NCBI RefSeq assembly: GCF_007998985.1
Contig: NZ_CP041659.1
Location: 1,734,001-1,798,000 of the forward strand
DNA: 64,000 nt
Reading direction: 5' to 3'
Source of the DNA: Sphingomonas xanthus
GTDB lineage: Bacteria; Pseudomonadota; Alphaproteobacteria; Sphingomonadales; Sphingomonadaceae
The notes beneath the pieces were generated by a model, which was not told the origin of the DNA, did not search any database, and saw nothing but the letters and a program-made list of their open reading frames with translations. Numbering within the stretch: position 1 is the stretch's first letter; each line of letters starts with the position of its first letter. Shown here in pieces: positions 9,576 to 20,530 of the stretch. The position numbers were made by a program, and so were the translations under genes.

Positions 9576-9752
9576 ATGAACCCCGCGGAGGATCGGGACT
9601 ATCATCTGGAACGCGCGGCGCAGTGCCGGCGAATGGCCGAAGAGTCTGTCGACCCGGACGTGCGCCGGTTGCACGAGGAACTGGCCCAGTTCCATGAGGC
9701 CGAGGCGGAACGGGAGGAAGATTTCGCCGAACCCGATGGAGACACCGTCTAG
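9576..9752 (+). CDS. Small conserved hypothetical protein
   Basis: A 58-residue, highly charged, probably all-helical cytoplasmic protein (YHLERAAQCRRMAEE, then Glu-rich HEAEAEREEDF). I recognise the pattern as common in sphingomonads, without a known function. The start at 9576 has GGAG at 9566-9569; an ATG at 9564 is also in frame. It precedes the membrane protein at 9805 by 52 bases and may share its transcript. Confidence 0.6.
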   Translation: MNPAEDRDYHLERAAQCRRMAEESVDPDVRRLHEELAQFHEAEAEREEDFAEPDGDTV

Positions 9753-9804
9753 ACTTGGCGGCACGCCCTGTTTCACCCATGATGGTGGAAGAGGAGGAAC
9801 GCAA

Positions 9805-10411
9805 ATGGGAGCGAGACGGGGTTTGGCGGTTGCGACGGCCGCGCTGGCCTGGTTCGGACTGATCTTGCAGTTCGTCATCTTCGCCCAGGCCGTGGGACTT
9901 GCCACCGCCGGCTGGCGGTTCATCGGCTTCTTCACCATTTTGTCGAACTTCGCGATTGGCTGCATCGCGACCGCAATCGCGGCGGGAGGCGAGAACCGGC
10001 TGACCAGCCCGCGGGCAATGCTGATGGGCCTCACCGCGATCATCACGGTGGGCTTCGTCTACTCGCTTCTGCTGCGATCGTTATGGGACCCGCAGGGCCT
10101 TCAGAAAATCGCCGACGCGATCCTGCACGACATGACCCCGATCCTGTTCGCGCTGCTCTGGGCAATTGGACCGCATGGCGCGCTGCGCTGGACCGACCTT
10201 AAATGGGCGCTGGTCCCGCCCGCGCTCTATCTGGCCTATGCCATGACGCGCGGAGCTTTCGACGGCTGGTATCCCTATTATTTCCTCGATCCGGCGCTCC
10301 AGTCCGCCGCTGAACTGGTCACCGGGATCGGTGGCGTCCTAGCCGTCTTCGCGCTGATCGCCGCCAGCGGCATCGCCATCGACCGTCGCCTCGCGGCGCG
10401 GCGGGCGGAGG

Positions 10412-10425
<14 letters not shown>
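9805..10425 (+). CDS. Pr6Pr-like six-helix membrane protein
   Basis: A 206-residue integral membrane protein with about six transmembrane helices, resembling the Pr6Pr/FAR-17a-like family (FFTILSNFAIGC, YFLDP near the fifth helix). Function is unknown. GAGGAGG at 9791-9797 is a strong ribosome-binding site for the ATG at 9805. Its last 14 bases overlap the 3' end of the helicase on the other strand. Confidence 0.68.
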
Positions 10426-12686
<2,261 letters not shown>

Positions 12687-12697
<11 letters not shown>

Positions 12698-12892
12698 GCC
12701 TTCCAGCTAGGCAGATGCGAACGAAACGGCAACCTTCGGGGTTGCAGCAACCACGCGAGCAGCTAAATGACCCGGCGAATCGCCATTCTGGGTGGAGTCC
12801 CGCCGTGCGATTCCCGACTTATTCGCGATATCCCCGCTATCCACAGGCAAAGACTCGTTTTTTTCGCTTTGCGCGACTCGGAAAAGCGAGTC
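12687..12892. promoter_or_regulatory. Dense cluster of GANTC (CcrM) sites with a DnaA-box-like sequence
   Basis: Seven GANTC sites start at 12687, 12777, 12795, 12809, 12852, 12875 and 12888; the last six fall within 116 bases. CTATCCACA at 12837-12845 differs from the consensus DnaA box TTATCCACA at one base. The DNA around 12853-12870 is T-rich, with inverted repeats GACTCG/CGAGTC (12875-12892) and TCGCTTT/AAAGCGA. GANTC is the CcrM methylation site of alphaproteobacteria, where clusters mark replication origins and cell-cycle promoters. Whether this is an origin, a methylation-sensitive promoter for the downstream RNA, or neither is open. Confidence 0.5.
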
Positions 12893-12899
12893 AGGTTCT

Positions 12900-13294
12900 A
12901 ATTGTGATCGGGACAGAAGTCCCCGCCTCCCCGGAGGGCCGGAAACGGCAATAAGGGTCGGCAGGTGGCGGAAGGACCGATCTCCACCGGATGGCGATGA
13001 GGAGGAACTTCGGTTCCAATTCGGACCACCGGCAGAGGCGCCGGAAGAGCTGATCTTTCTGTCGCTGTTCGCGGCTCCTTCGGGAGCAAGCGACGCGAAG
13101 GGGTCAGCCCAAGAAGGGCCGCGGAGGGTCGCTGAACCTGCTTTCGGGCAGGACCACGATCGGAAGCGACGCCTGAGCTGGTGAGCCAGGATCGAAGAGC
13201 GGAGGGCCCTCGGGCCGTCAAGCTAGCGAACACCGGCAGATCCATGTCTCGGCGCAGATGGGGGCTGGCAGCAATGCCGGCCCCCATTTCTTTT
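12900..13294 (+). ncRNA. Probable structured non-coding RNA, family unknown
   Basis: No frame here looks like a protein, yet a strong plus-strand terminator closes the interval (13260-13294) and no plus-strand gene lies upstream. Stable hairpins are packed along it: GGAAC-TTCG-GTTCC (13004-13017); GTCGCT/AGCGAC enclosing GCTCC-TTCG-GGAGC (13061-13094); CCTGC/GCAGG (13137-13152); CTGG/CCAG (13178-13189). Several GGA trinucleotides lie between or in loops. The conserved cores of RNase P, tmRNA and SRP RNA are absent. The 5' end is a guess; transcription probably starts near 12900. Confidence 0.5.
13260..13294 (+). terminator. Rho-independent terminator of the putative RNA
   Basis: GGGGGCTGGC (13260-13269) pairs with GCCGGCCCCC (13276-13285), one G-T pair, six-base loop, followed by ATTTCTTTT. 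The T-rich side shows it acts on the plus strand. Confidence 0.85.
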
Positions 13295-13611
13295 GGCGCG
13301 CTCCCAGACTCAGTCCCGGTCGCCATCGATTGCAGGTCCGTTCCCCCTCAAGAAAAGGGGCGGCGGTGCTGGCAGCCCGTCGCCCCAAGGGCCCGCCGGG
13401 AACGATCAGACGGCGAGCACCATACCAACACAACGTTCGACCCGCGCGATTGCTGCGCGGCCTGGCCCGAAAAGCTTGCGATTTGGCGCTTCTGCGCGGC
13501 GCTGCGCGGCGCGGCCGCGATCCATCGTCCGGTTCCTGCCGATGACCAAAATCGGCCTCTGGCCTAGTGGTCGTCCGGCAGATAAGCCTGCTGCGACGGC
13601 AGGAGATAGGC
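13295..13611. other. Non-coding interval before the symporter gene
   Basis: I see no convincing gene here. Open frames on both strands are Arg/Ala/Pro-rich products of high GC. One more GANTC site lies at 13307, and the GC-rich inverted repeats between 13450 and 13520 have no T-tract. The ribosome-binding site AGGAG of the next gene is at 13601-13605. Confidence 0.6.
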
Positions 13612-14907
13612 ATGGGCGGCGGGGCGGTTCGGGATAGAGCGGAAAGGGAAGCCGGCAAGGGGCCGGCGGCTAGGCGGTCGACCTGGCTGGTCCTGGCGGC
13701 CTTGATTGTCGGCCTGTTCCTGGGAACATTGTCGGCGCGTCTTGGCGACGGAATCCGTGAACCGCTGGTGACCACTGCGGCGATGGTCGGCGGGCTATGG
13801 CTCGACGCGCTGAAGATGACCGTCATCCCGCTGATCATCGCCCTCCTGATCACCGGTATCGTTTCCGGGGCCGATCATGCCCGCGCCGGCGGGATCGCCG
13901 GTCGCTCGATGTTGTGGTTCGTCGCCGTGCTGACCCTGAGCGCGCTGTTCGGACTGATCGCGACGCCGGCATTACTCGAAATCTTCCCACTCCCGACCGC
14001 TGCGGCAGAGGCGTTACGCGCCGGGCTTGCCAGCGTTGACAGCCAAGTCGCCGCTGCCTCGGTCCCGAGCCTGCGCGACTGGCTGAAGAGCTTGATTCCC
14101 ACCAATCCCATCGCCGCCGCCGCCAACGACCAAGTCTTGGCGTTGGTGGTATTCACCGCAATTTTCGCCTTTGCAGTGACCCGCATCGAAACCGAAGGCC
14201 GGCAGGCGATCGGCCGCTTTTTCAAGGCGGTTCAGGACGCCATGCTGGTGGTCGTCGGCTGGGTCTTGTGGCTGGCGCCTGCCGGCGTGCTGGGGCTGGC
14301 ATTCGCGGTTGGCGCGGGCGCCGGAGGGTCGGCGTTCGGAGCGGTGGTTCACTATGTGCTAATCGTCACGGCGATCGGCATCGCCGTCATGTTGGCAGCC
14401 TATGTCATCGCCGTCATCTTCGCCCGGTGGCGGCCGGGTGACTTTGCCCGGGCGATGATCCCGCCGCAGGCCGTCGCCATTTCGACCCAGTCGAGCCTCG
14501 CTTCACTGCCGGCGATGCTGCAGGCATCCCGGCGGCTCGGCCTTCCGCAGCGCAACGCCGACGTCAGCCTGCCGCTTGCGGTCGCGCTGTTTCGGGCGAC
14601 TGGACCGGCGATGAACATCGCAGTGGCAATTTACGTCGCCCACTGGGTGGGCGTGGAACTGAGCGCCGGCAACCTCATCGCCGGTTTCGCGGTCGCGTCG
14701 GTCGCAAGCTATTGGGCGGTCAGCCTGCCCGGCGCCCTGTCCTTTGTCACGTCTATCGCGCCGATCGCGTTGGCGATGGGCGTGCCAATCGAGCCACTGG
14801 CGCTTCTGATCGCCGTCGAAGTCATCCCCGACATATTTCGCACGCTGGGCAATGTGACAATGGACGTCGCTGTGTCGGGCGCGGTCGCCAAGGGCGAGCG
14901 CGACTGA
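13612..14907 (+). CDS. Dicarboxylate/amino acid:cation symporter (DAACS family)
   Basis: A 431-residue inner-membrane secondary transporter of the glutamate/aspartate/C4-dicarboxylate family (GltP, DctA). The family signatures are visible: LKMTVIPLI near the third helix, the Ser-rich hairpin AISTQSSLASLPAM, and the cation/substrate helix RATGPAMNIAVAIY. The start at 13612 is supported by AGGAG at 13601-13605; the upstream in-frame codons lack family resemblance. Substrate specificity is not resolvable. Confidence 0.87.
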   Translation: MGGGAVRDRAEREAGKGPAARRSTWLVLAALIVGLFLGTLSARLGDGIREPLVTTAAMVGGLWLDALKMTVIPLIIALLITGIVSGADHARAGGIAGRSMLWFVAVLTLSALFGLIATPALLEIFPLPTAAAEALRAGLASVDSQVAAASVPSLRDWLKSLIPTNPIAAAANDQVLALVVFTAIFAFAVTRIETEGRQAIGRFFKAVQDAMLVVVGWVLWLAPAGVLGLAFAVGAGAGGSAFGAVVHYVLIVTAIGIAVMLAAYVIAVIFARWRPGDFARAMIPPQAVAISTQSSLASLPAMLQASRRLGLPQRNADVSLPLAVALFRATGPAMNIAVAIYVAHWVGVELSAGNLIAGFAVASVASYWAVSLPGALSFVTSIAPIALAMGVPIEPLALLIAVEVIPDIFRTLGNVTMDVAVSGAVAKGERD

Positions 14908-15115
14908 CCGCCGTTCGTCGTCCCTGCAGGTATGTTCGTTACAGGGGCGCGGCGTTGGTCGACACTGGCCAAGGCCCGGTCGATGGCCGGGTGCATTGCC
15001 CGATCGTCCGGGCAAAAAGGAAGATGCGACGCGGGGAGGGGAGACCCCTGACATCCCGACCCTCTTACGCGTCGCAACCCTTCACAATCATGAAGGCGGC
15101 CAGGTCGCCGCAGGG

Positions 15116-15868
15116 TCAGCGGCCGGCGATCGCTCGCACTTGGTCGGCGTAGAGACGGCCGACCGGCTGTTCGTTGCCGTCAGCAAGACGTGCGATCCAG
15201 CGTCCCGAGGAGTTCCGGCTGAACCCGGCGATGAAGTCGCGCCGCACGATCGCCGAGCGGTGGAGCCGAACGAATAATTCCGGGCTCAGCCCTTCTTCGA
15301 GCGCGGTCATCGAATGATGGATCAGCCAACTGCGCTTACCGACATGGAGCCGCATATAGTCGCGCTCCGCCGTCACCCGGTCGATGTCGCATGCCGAAAT
15401 CCGGACCAGTCCCGAAAGGTCGGAGGCCCAGAACTCCTCCAGCCAGGGCGAAGTGTCCGGTGCGGCCGTTGGTGGGGGCTGCTGGGCACGGCTATCGAGA
15501 TAGGCGCGCGCGCGCTCGATCGAGCGGCCTAGCCGATCCGCATCGACCGGCTTCATCAGATAGTCGATCGCCGCCACGTCAAAGGCCGCGACCGCGAACT
15601 GGTCGAAGGCCGTGACGAAGACGACGGCCGGTGATTGCGCCTGCCGCGAAAGGGCGCGAGCAACCTCGATCCCGTCGAGGCCGGGCATGGCGATATCGAG
15701 CAGCACCAGGTCGGGCTGAAGCGCCTCGGCCATGCGCACAGCGCTTTCGCCGTCATGCGCGGTGCCAACCAGGTTCACGCCTTCAAGCCTGGCCAGCAGC
15801 ATCTGCAATCGCTCGGCCGCGAGCGGCTCGTCGTCGGCGATCAGGATCTTGAGGAGCGTATCAGTCAT
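15116..15868 (-). CDS. LytTR-family response regulator
   Basis: A 250-residue two-domain regulator. The receiver has DDE at 12-14, phosphoacceptor Asp58 (LVLLDIAMPGLDG) and Lys in YLMKPVDADRL. The C-terminal LytTR DNA-binding domain contains VTAERDYMRLHVGKRSWLI and the late FVRLHRSAIVRRDFI. Start ATG 15868 lies within the end of the kinase gene (8-base overlap), so kinase and regulator are a co-translated pair. The targets are unknown; the 207-base spacer downstream shows nothing recognisable. Confidence 0.9.
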   Translation of the reverse strand: MTDTLLKILIADDEPLAAERLQMLLARLEGVNLVGTAHDGESAVRMAEALQPDLVLLDIAMPGLDGIEVARALSRQAQSPAVVFVTAFDQFAVAAFDVAAIDYLMKPVDADRLGRSIERARAYLDSRAQQPPPTAAPDTSPWLEEFWASDLSGLVRISACDIDRVTAERDYMRLHVGKRSWLIHHSMTALEEGLSPELFVRLHRSAIVRRDFIAGFSRNSSGRWIARLADGNEQPVGRLYADQVRAIAGR

Positions 15869-17126
15869 CTTCCTCCAGGGGCATTGCGATCGAAACCTTG
15901 TACCCGCCAGGAATGGGACCAAAACGGCAATCGGCGCTAGTACCGAAATGCGCTTCGAGCCGCTGACAGACGTTGGACAGCCCAAGTCCGGTTCCCGCGT
16001 GAGCAGGCACCGCCTTCGAGCCGCTGCTTTTCCCGGCTTCGCGGTTGACGATATCGAGCTGCATCCGGCCACCGTCGAGCGGGCGTGCCTCGATCGAAAG
16101 CTCGATCCGCTTGGTCGTCGCCGACACGCCATATTTTATCGCATTTTCAACGATCGGCTGAAGGATCAGTGCGGGGACCCGCGCTTCGCGAAGCTCTGCA
16201 GGAATATCGATGTGGACGGTCAGCCGGTCCGGGAAGCGGACCTTCTCGATGTCGAGATAGAGGCGCTGGAGGGCGATTTCCTCGGCTAGGCTGACATCGG
16301 CCGACGGATCGATCGACAGGCTGGTACGGAAGAAGGTCGACAGCGCCATGAGCATTTCCTCGGCGCGGTCGGCGCGCCCGGACATAACCAGTGACGACAG
16401 GCTGTTGAGCGTATTGAATAGGAAGTGCGGATTGACCTGGTAACGGAGCGCCCGGACTTGCGCCGCATGGGCCGCGGTCTCGGCTTCGGCTAGCCGCAGC
16501 TCGGTGACGCGGGTGCGATGCTGCTGGGTCATGGCGATGAAAAAGGCGCACCAAGCGGCCAGGAGGAAATACCAGGTAACTGTGCCATCGGCGATCAGGC
16601 GCGGCATTTTCGATGCAATGATCTGGTGGACGGGCGGAAGGTTGACCTCCATTTCGGCGCCGTCCTGCTTGACGATGCGCACGTTGCTGCCGCGCTGGAC
16701 GATGGCGATGCCTTCCTGCGTGGTGATCCGCGACGGCGGTCCCATCGGGTCGGGCTGCGTAGCCATCCGGAGGCTCGCGACGGACATGACCACCGCTGCA
16801 GGAAGCGCAGCTGTCGCCGCGACCAGTGCCATTCGCCGGATACTGCCTTCCCTCGCGAAAAAGCGGATCGCGGCATAAATCAGGAAGGTCAGGACCAGGC
16901 CGATCGCGGCATTGATCGCGCGATAGCCGATCGCCGACGCCGCTTCGGGGCCAAACAGGCCCCGCAACAGCACGGTGACGAGGTAGAAAGACCAAAAGCC
17001 GATGATCGACTGCGCGGCGAGCCGCCAGTCTGCAAACCGCCCTTGCGCGGAGAAAGGGGAAATCAATGCCATTGCCAGTCTCATTAGGGAGTGTTTGCCA
17101 GTTTTCACAATTGGCCGCTGGTCCAT
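15861..17126 (-). CDS. LytS/AlgZ-type sensor histidine kinase
   Basis: A membrane sensor kinase. Four to five transmembrane segments occupy roughly the first 190 residues, with a periplasmic stretch that includes the VQRGSNVRIVKQDG region. The histidine kinase core follows, with the phosphoacceptor motif NPHFLFNTLNSLSSLV, then LQPIVENAIKYGV (N-box) and GTGLGLSNV (G-box). It pairs with the overlapping LytTR regulator. Two starts are plausible, 17126 (MDQRPIVK) and 17084 (MRLAMALI); neither has a good ribosome-binding site, and the longer is given. The much longer open frame upstream is not credible. Confidence 0.87.
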   Translation of the reverse strand: MDQRPIVKTGKHSLMRLAMALISPFSAQGRFADWRLAAQSIIGFWSFYLVTVLLRGLFGPEAASAIGYRAINAAIGLVLTFLIYAAIRFFAREGSIRRMALVAATAALPAAVVMSVASLRMATQPDPMGPPSRITTQEGIAIVQRGSNVRIVKQDGAEMEVNLPPVHQIIASKMPRLIADGTVTWYFLLAAWCAFFIAMTQQHRTRVTELRLAEAETAAHAAQVRALRYQVNPHFLFNTLNSLSSLVMSGRADRAEEMLMALSTFFRTSLSIDPSADVSLAEEIALQRLYLDIEKVRFPDRLTVHIDIPAELREARVPALILQPIVENAIKYGVSATTKRIELSIEARPLDGGRMQLDIVNREAGKSSGSKAVPAHAGTGLGLSNVCQRLEAHFGTSADCRFGPIPGGYKVSIAMPLEEDD

Positions 17127-17235
17127 TGGCAGACCGCTGGACACCCCCGGTCGAACAATGTCGATGATTTTCGCTGGAACGTGCGGCGCAAGTGTCCGTT
17201 TTGGAAAGTGAAAAGCGAACTGGAGAGCGTGGCAG

Positions 17236-17445
17236 ATGATCGACCGAAAAGACGAAAAGCCGACCTCGACGACCCTGTCGGACGACCCGAGCCGGGAGCT
17301 GGAACTCAAGGTGAAGAAGAATCCGCAGGACAGTGACGCCAAGGTAGACCTTGGCAGTGACGAATCGATGGATGCGTCCGATCCCAGCTCCGCGACGCAG
17401 CCATCGTCTTCCGAACCGGCGCCTTCTTCGGGTTTTCCCGATTGA
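17236..17445 (+). CDS. Small acidic conserved hypothetical protein
   Basis: A 69-residue, Asp/Ser/Pro-rich, probably disordered cytoplasmic protein. The segments TSTTLSDDPSRELELK, KNPQDSDAK and DESMDASDP match a pattern I recognise from many sphingomonads, so it is likely real despite its size. Function is unknown. It runs divergently from the sensor kinase, with 109 bases between. Confidence 0.6.
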   Translation: MIDRKDEKPTSTTLSDDPSRELELKVKKNPQDSDAKVDLGSDESMDASDPSSATQPSSSEPAPSSGFPD

Positions 17446-17659
17446 TTTTTCTGGGGATTATTTTCTCGGGTCCCCGAAAACCTTGGGACAACGTGCCCTG
17501 AAGAACACAGCCGCCGCAAAGTTGGCGGCTTGGTGAGAATTTCATGTTGCGGGCCGGACTCGCCTCTGATTCAATCATGAATGGGGGGTGGGATTACGGT
17601 TAAGCCATTGGAAACCCAATTGGCCGCATGATCCAACCCAGGGCAAAAGGAGTTGGATC

Positions 17660-18211
17660 ATGACGACCAGGACGAGCCAGCCTGCCGGTGGTGCGCTGCT
17701 CATTTCGGAAATGAAGGAATTCGCTTCCTTCCCGAAAGCCACGCAGCGTTACATTCGCCGTTCGCTCGACGTCGCTTATGGTCGCTCCGACCCGACCGTC
17801 ATCTGGGCTCGGGACGACGTCGAGGTCGCCGCGATCGCAGCGCAGGCGCGCTTCTACAAGCAGGTCGATCATCTGCGGATGCAGATTCCGGACGATAGCG
17901 GCCTCGACATGATCGAGCCGTTCCTCGGGATGCTGGTCACGCTCGCCGCCTTCGACCTCGGCCAGGACCGGCTGCAGAATTTCGCCTCGTTCCGCTTCCT
18001 CTATGAGCGGTTGCTGGGCGCGGGGGTTCGTCCCTGGCTGCCGGCGGCGTTTTGTGCTGCCGCGGCCTTGCCGCACCTTCACCCCGATCGCCGCCGCACG
18101 CTGCTTCAGTCGATCAGCGAGAATGCGGCGACTGCGCCGGGCTGGTCGACCCGCGAACCGGTGTTCTGGCCGGAATGGGTCGAGAAGGTCGACGTCGCCG
18201 CTGCCGCTTAG
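17660..18211 (+). CDS. Conserved hypothetical protein, alpha-helical
   Basis: A 183-residue soluble, largely helical protein without a signal peptide or recognised motif (KATQRYIRRSLDVAYGR, PFLGMLVTLAAFDLGQ). The start at 17660 has AAAGGAG at 17646-17652 at good spacing. Its stop overlaps that of the HAD nucleotidase on the opposite strand by four bases. I do not recognise the family. Confidence 0.7.
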   Translation: MTTRTSQPAGGALLISEMKEFASFPKATQRYIRRSLDVAYGRSDPTVIWARDDVEVAAIAAQARFYKQVDHLRMQIPDDSGLDMIEPFLGMLVTLAAFDLGQDRLQNFASFRFLYERLLGAGVRPWLPAAFCAAAALPHLHPDRRRTLLQSISENAATAPGWSTREPVFWPEWVEKVDVAAAA

Positions 18212-18690
18212 GCCGGCGCCTTCACCGAAGGATAGATTTCCGCAAGCTGCCGGAGACTGTCGCTCGCGCTGACATGATGAATGAAGGTGCCGCCGGCATT
18301 TGCCCATGCGTCGCGATGCGTTGCGCGGTCATCGACGAGAACGTCGCGCCCGGTCATGTGACGAAATTTGTCGCGCGCCATGCAGGTGATAATCCGCGTT
18401 CCGGGAAAATGGGTCGCGGCCCACCGCTGTTTCTGCGGCGCAGCCCAATTGCCGAGCGGAAGGCCGGTGAGAATAATGGGATCCAGATGGGCGACCGCGT
18501 CGAACAGCTCGGCGGCGTCCGGCAACGGGTCCAATGTTCCGTAGAAATCGGGGGCGCGCGCGATCCGGCGCCAGAATTCCCGCTTTCCATGACGCGCCTC
18601 GAAAGCCGCCGGGCTCATTCCGAGGAGCGCGCGCGCGCCGCCTTCAAAGTCCGCCAGCACGCCGTCGCAGTCAAGGAACAGCTGTGACAT
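18208..18690 (-). CDS. HAD-superfamily 5'(3')-deoxyribonucleotidase-like protein
   Basis: A 160-residue HAD hydrolase of the NT5C type. The N-terminal motif FLDCDGVLADFE carries nucleophile Asp7 and acid/base Asp9; ILTGLP is the motif II equivalent, and DVLVDDRATH provides the acidic motif III/IV. NT5C enzymes remove phosphate from (deoxy)nucleoside monophosphates. The start shares one base with the stop of the 2H-like gene upstream (TGATG), so the two are probably made together. Confidence 0.8.
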   Translation of the reverse strand: MSQLFLDCDGVLADFEGGARALLGMSPAAFEARHGKREFWRRIARAPDFYGTLDPLPDAAELFDAVAHLDPIILTGLPLGNWAAPQKQRWAATHFPGTRIITCMARDKFRHMTGRDVLVDDRATHRDAWANAGGTFIHHVSASDSLRQLAEIYPSVKAPA

Positions 18691-19067
18691 CAGAAGCGTG
18701 CCGGCTCGATGCGGATCGGGATTGGGCGGTCGATCGGCTGCCAGCCATTCTCCTTCAGCAGGTTATTGCTCTCGCGTGCCTGTCGCTTGGACCGGTCGAG
18801 CGACCAGGTGATGTGAAAGGTTGACCCGTCGGGACGGTCCGTCGTTCCATCCACCGACACCACCAGGCATTCAAGGCTGTCGCCGTCGTCAGCCCGGCCG
18901 ACAACTTGCGCGTCGACCTCTGGCGGCAGATCGGCGCCTCGAGGCTGACGGGCGAGCGTTACATGGTCGGCATCGGTGTCGGCGTATTGCGGCGGAAAGA
19001 GAGCAAGGAGTTTCGCCCGATCATCGCGATCGAGCTTCCAGCCAGTAACGGACCCACGGCTTGCCAT
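18690..19067 (-). CDS. Conserved hypothetical protein with a 2H-phosphoesterase-like motif pair
   Basis: A 125-residue soluble protein. Two H-x-T motifs, HVT at 35-37 and HIT at 85-87, lie 50 residues apart, each in a hydrophobic strand-like setting (DHVTLA, FHITWS), as in 2H phosphoesterases that act on cyclic phosphates or RNA ends. It is shorter than LigT or ThpR and ends with a conserved-looking ESNNLLKENGWQPI segment. Co-transcription with a nucleotidase fits a nucleotide or RNA-end role, but this is inference from motifs and context. Confidence 0.65.
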   Translation of the reverse strand: MASRGSVTGWKLDRDDRAKLLALFPPQYADTDADHVTLARQPRGADLPPEVDAQVVGRADDGDSLECLVVSVDGTTDRPDGSTFHITWSLDRSKRQARESNNLLKENGWQPIDRPIPIRIEPARF

Positions 19068-19091
19068 CCGGGATAAATGGCCACGCGCGGC

Positions 19092-20480
19092 TCAGGTTCC
19101 GAGGCGCGCAACCAGATCGGCGGCAAATTCGCCGAGCGTATCGTCCCGCGCGCCGAGGATGGCGATCGTGTCGCCGGGCAGCGCCTCGCCCATCAGCCGC
19201 TCGCCGATGCCGGCGCGCTCCGCGACATGCTCGGCCTGGCCGCCCGCCTCACGGATCGCGGCTGCGAGCCATTCAGAACCGCGCGACCTCTCGACCGTCC
19301 CGCCCTGATAGACCGGGTCGGGCAGATAGAGCCGGTCGCCGTCGCGAAGCCCCTTGGCGAAGGTCGCGGCCAGCTCCTCGCCCATCTTGGCGAGCGGACC
19401 GTATCCATGCGGCTGGAACATCGCCAGCAGGCGTCCCGGACGCGCGGTCAGGGTCGCCAGCGTCGCGGCGATCTTATCCGGGTTATGGGCAAAATCGTCG
19501 ATCACCGTGACGCCGCGGGCGACGCCGACGGTTTCCAGCCGCCGTTTCAGCCCGGCAAAGCGGGTCAGCGCGGCGCCGGCTTCGCCCAGCGGGATGCCGA
19601 TCGCATGAACCGCCGCAAGCGCCGCCAGCGCGTTCATGGCATTGTGGCGTCCGGGAACCGGCAGGTCGACCTGATGCTCTTCGCCCTCCAGGCTGACCGA
19701 GAAGCTGACGCCGTCAGGCTTCAACTGCAGCTTGCGCGCCTTGAGCATGGCGCCGGGATGATCGAAGCCGAAACCGACCAGCCGGTTCGCCGGCAGCGAA
19801 TCGGCGATGATCCGGCTTTCGGGATCGTCGAGGTTGACCGCCGCCCGGTCGGCCGCCGCGAGGAAACTGCCGAACAGTGTCCGCAGCTCGTCCATTTCCT
19901 TATGGTCGAGGCTGATGTTGCCCAACACCGCGACGGTCGGCCGGTAGAGCGCGATCGAACCGTCGCTCTCGTCGACCTCGCTGACGAACAGCTCGGGATC
20001 GCCGACCAGCGCCGAGGCAAAGGGCGCCTGAGGCGAAACGAAATTCTTCATCACCGCGCCGTTCATCACCGTCGGTTGGTGATTGAGGGCATGAAGGATC
20101 CAGGCGATCATGCCGGTGACCGTCGACTTGCCGCTGGTCCCGCCGACCGCGATGCTGCGCTGTGCATTGTTGAGCAAGCGGGCGAGCAACTGCGGCCTGG
20201 TGACATGCTCCAGTCGCAATTCGCGGGAGCGCACTACGTCCGGAATGGTTGGCTCGACCGCTGCCGAAGTGACTAGCGTCATGCCGGATGCCACTCCCGA
20301 ACCGTCCTGTGGCGAGAGGCCGATGCCGAGAGAGGCAAGATAATCGAATTTCGAGGCCAGCCGACCGGCGTCGAGCGACCGATCGGAACCGGACACGCGG
20401 GCACCTTGGGCGCGAAGAATGGCGGCAAGGGGCAGCATCCCGCTGCCGCCGATTCCGCAAAAGAAATAATGATCAGTCAT
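19092..20480 (-). CDS. mpl: Mpl-type UDP-N-acetylmuramate:murein tripeptide ligase
   Basis: A 462-residue Mur-ligase-family protein. It has the N-terminal Rossmann part FFCGIGGSGMLPLA, ATP loop GGTSGKST (113-120), EVDESDGS, LGNISLDHKEM and the C-terminal FQPHGYGPL. Mpl attaches the recycled tripeptide to UDP-MurNAc, bypassing MurC-E. MurC is the close alternative; lack of a division-cluster context and an LD-carboxypeptidase gene next door favour Mpl. It is divergent from that gene, 50 bases apart. Confidence 0.78.
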   Translation of the reverse strand: MTDHYFFCGIGGSGMLPLAAILRAQGARVSGSDRSLDAGRLASKFDYLASLGIGLSPQDGSGVASGMTLVTSAAVEPTIPDVVRSRELRLEHVTRPQLLARLLNNAQRSIAVGGTSGKSTVTGMIAWILHALNHQPTVMNGAVMKNFVSPQAPFASALVGDPELFVSEVDESDGSIALYRPTVAVLGNISLDHKEMDELRTLFGSFLAAADRAAVNLDDPESRIIADSLPANRLVGFGFDHPGAMLKARKLQLKPDGVSFSVSLEGEEHQVDLPVPGRHNAMNALAALAAVHAIGIPLGEAGAALTRFAGLKRRLETVGVARGVTVIDDFAHNPDKIAATLATLTARPGRLLAMFQPHGYGPLAKMGEELAATFAKGLRDGDRLYLPDPVYQGGTVERSRGSEWLAAAIREAGGQAEHVAERAGIGERLMGEALPGDTIAILGARDDTLGEFAADLVARLGT

Positions 20481-20530
20481 GGGCGCGATGGCCTAGGCGG
20501 GCGCGCGGGCTTGTGCAATTCACCTTACCG

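Noticed and set aside
12792..13184. 130-residue plus-strand open frame in the hairpin-rich interval
   Set aside because: Composition follows GC-rich hairpins (Arg/Pro/Ser/Gly), no ribosome-binding site, and many stems would be broken by codon constraint.
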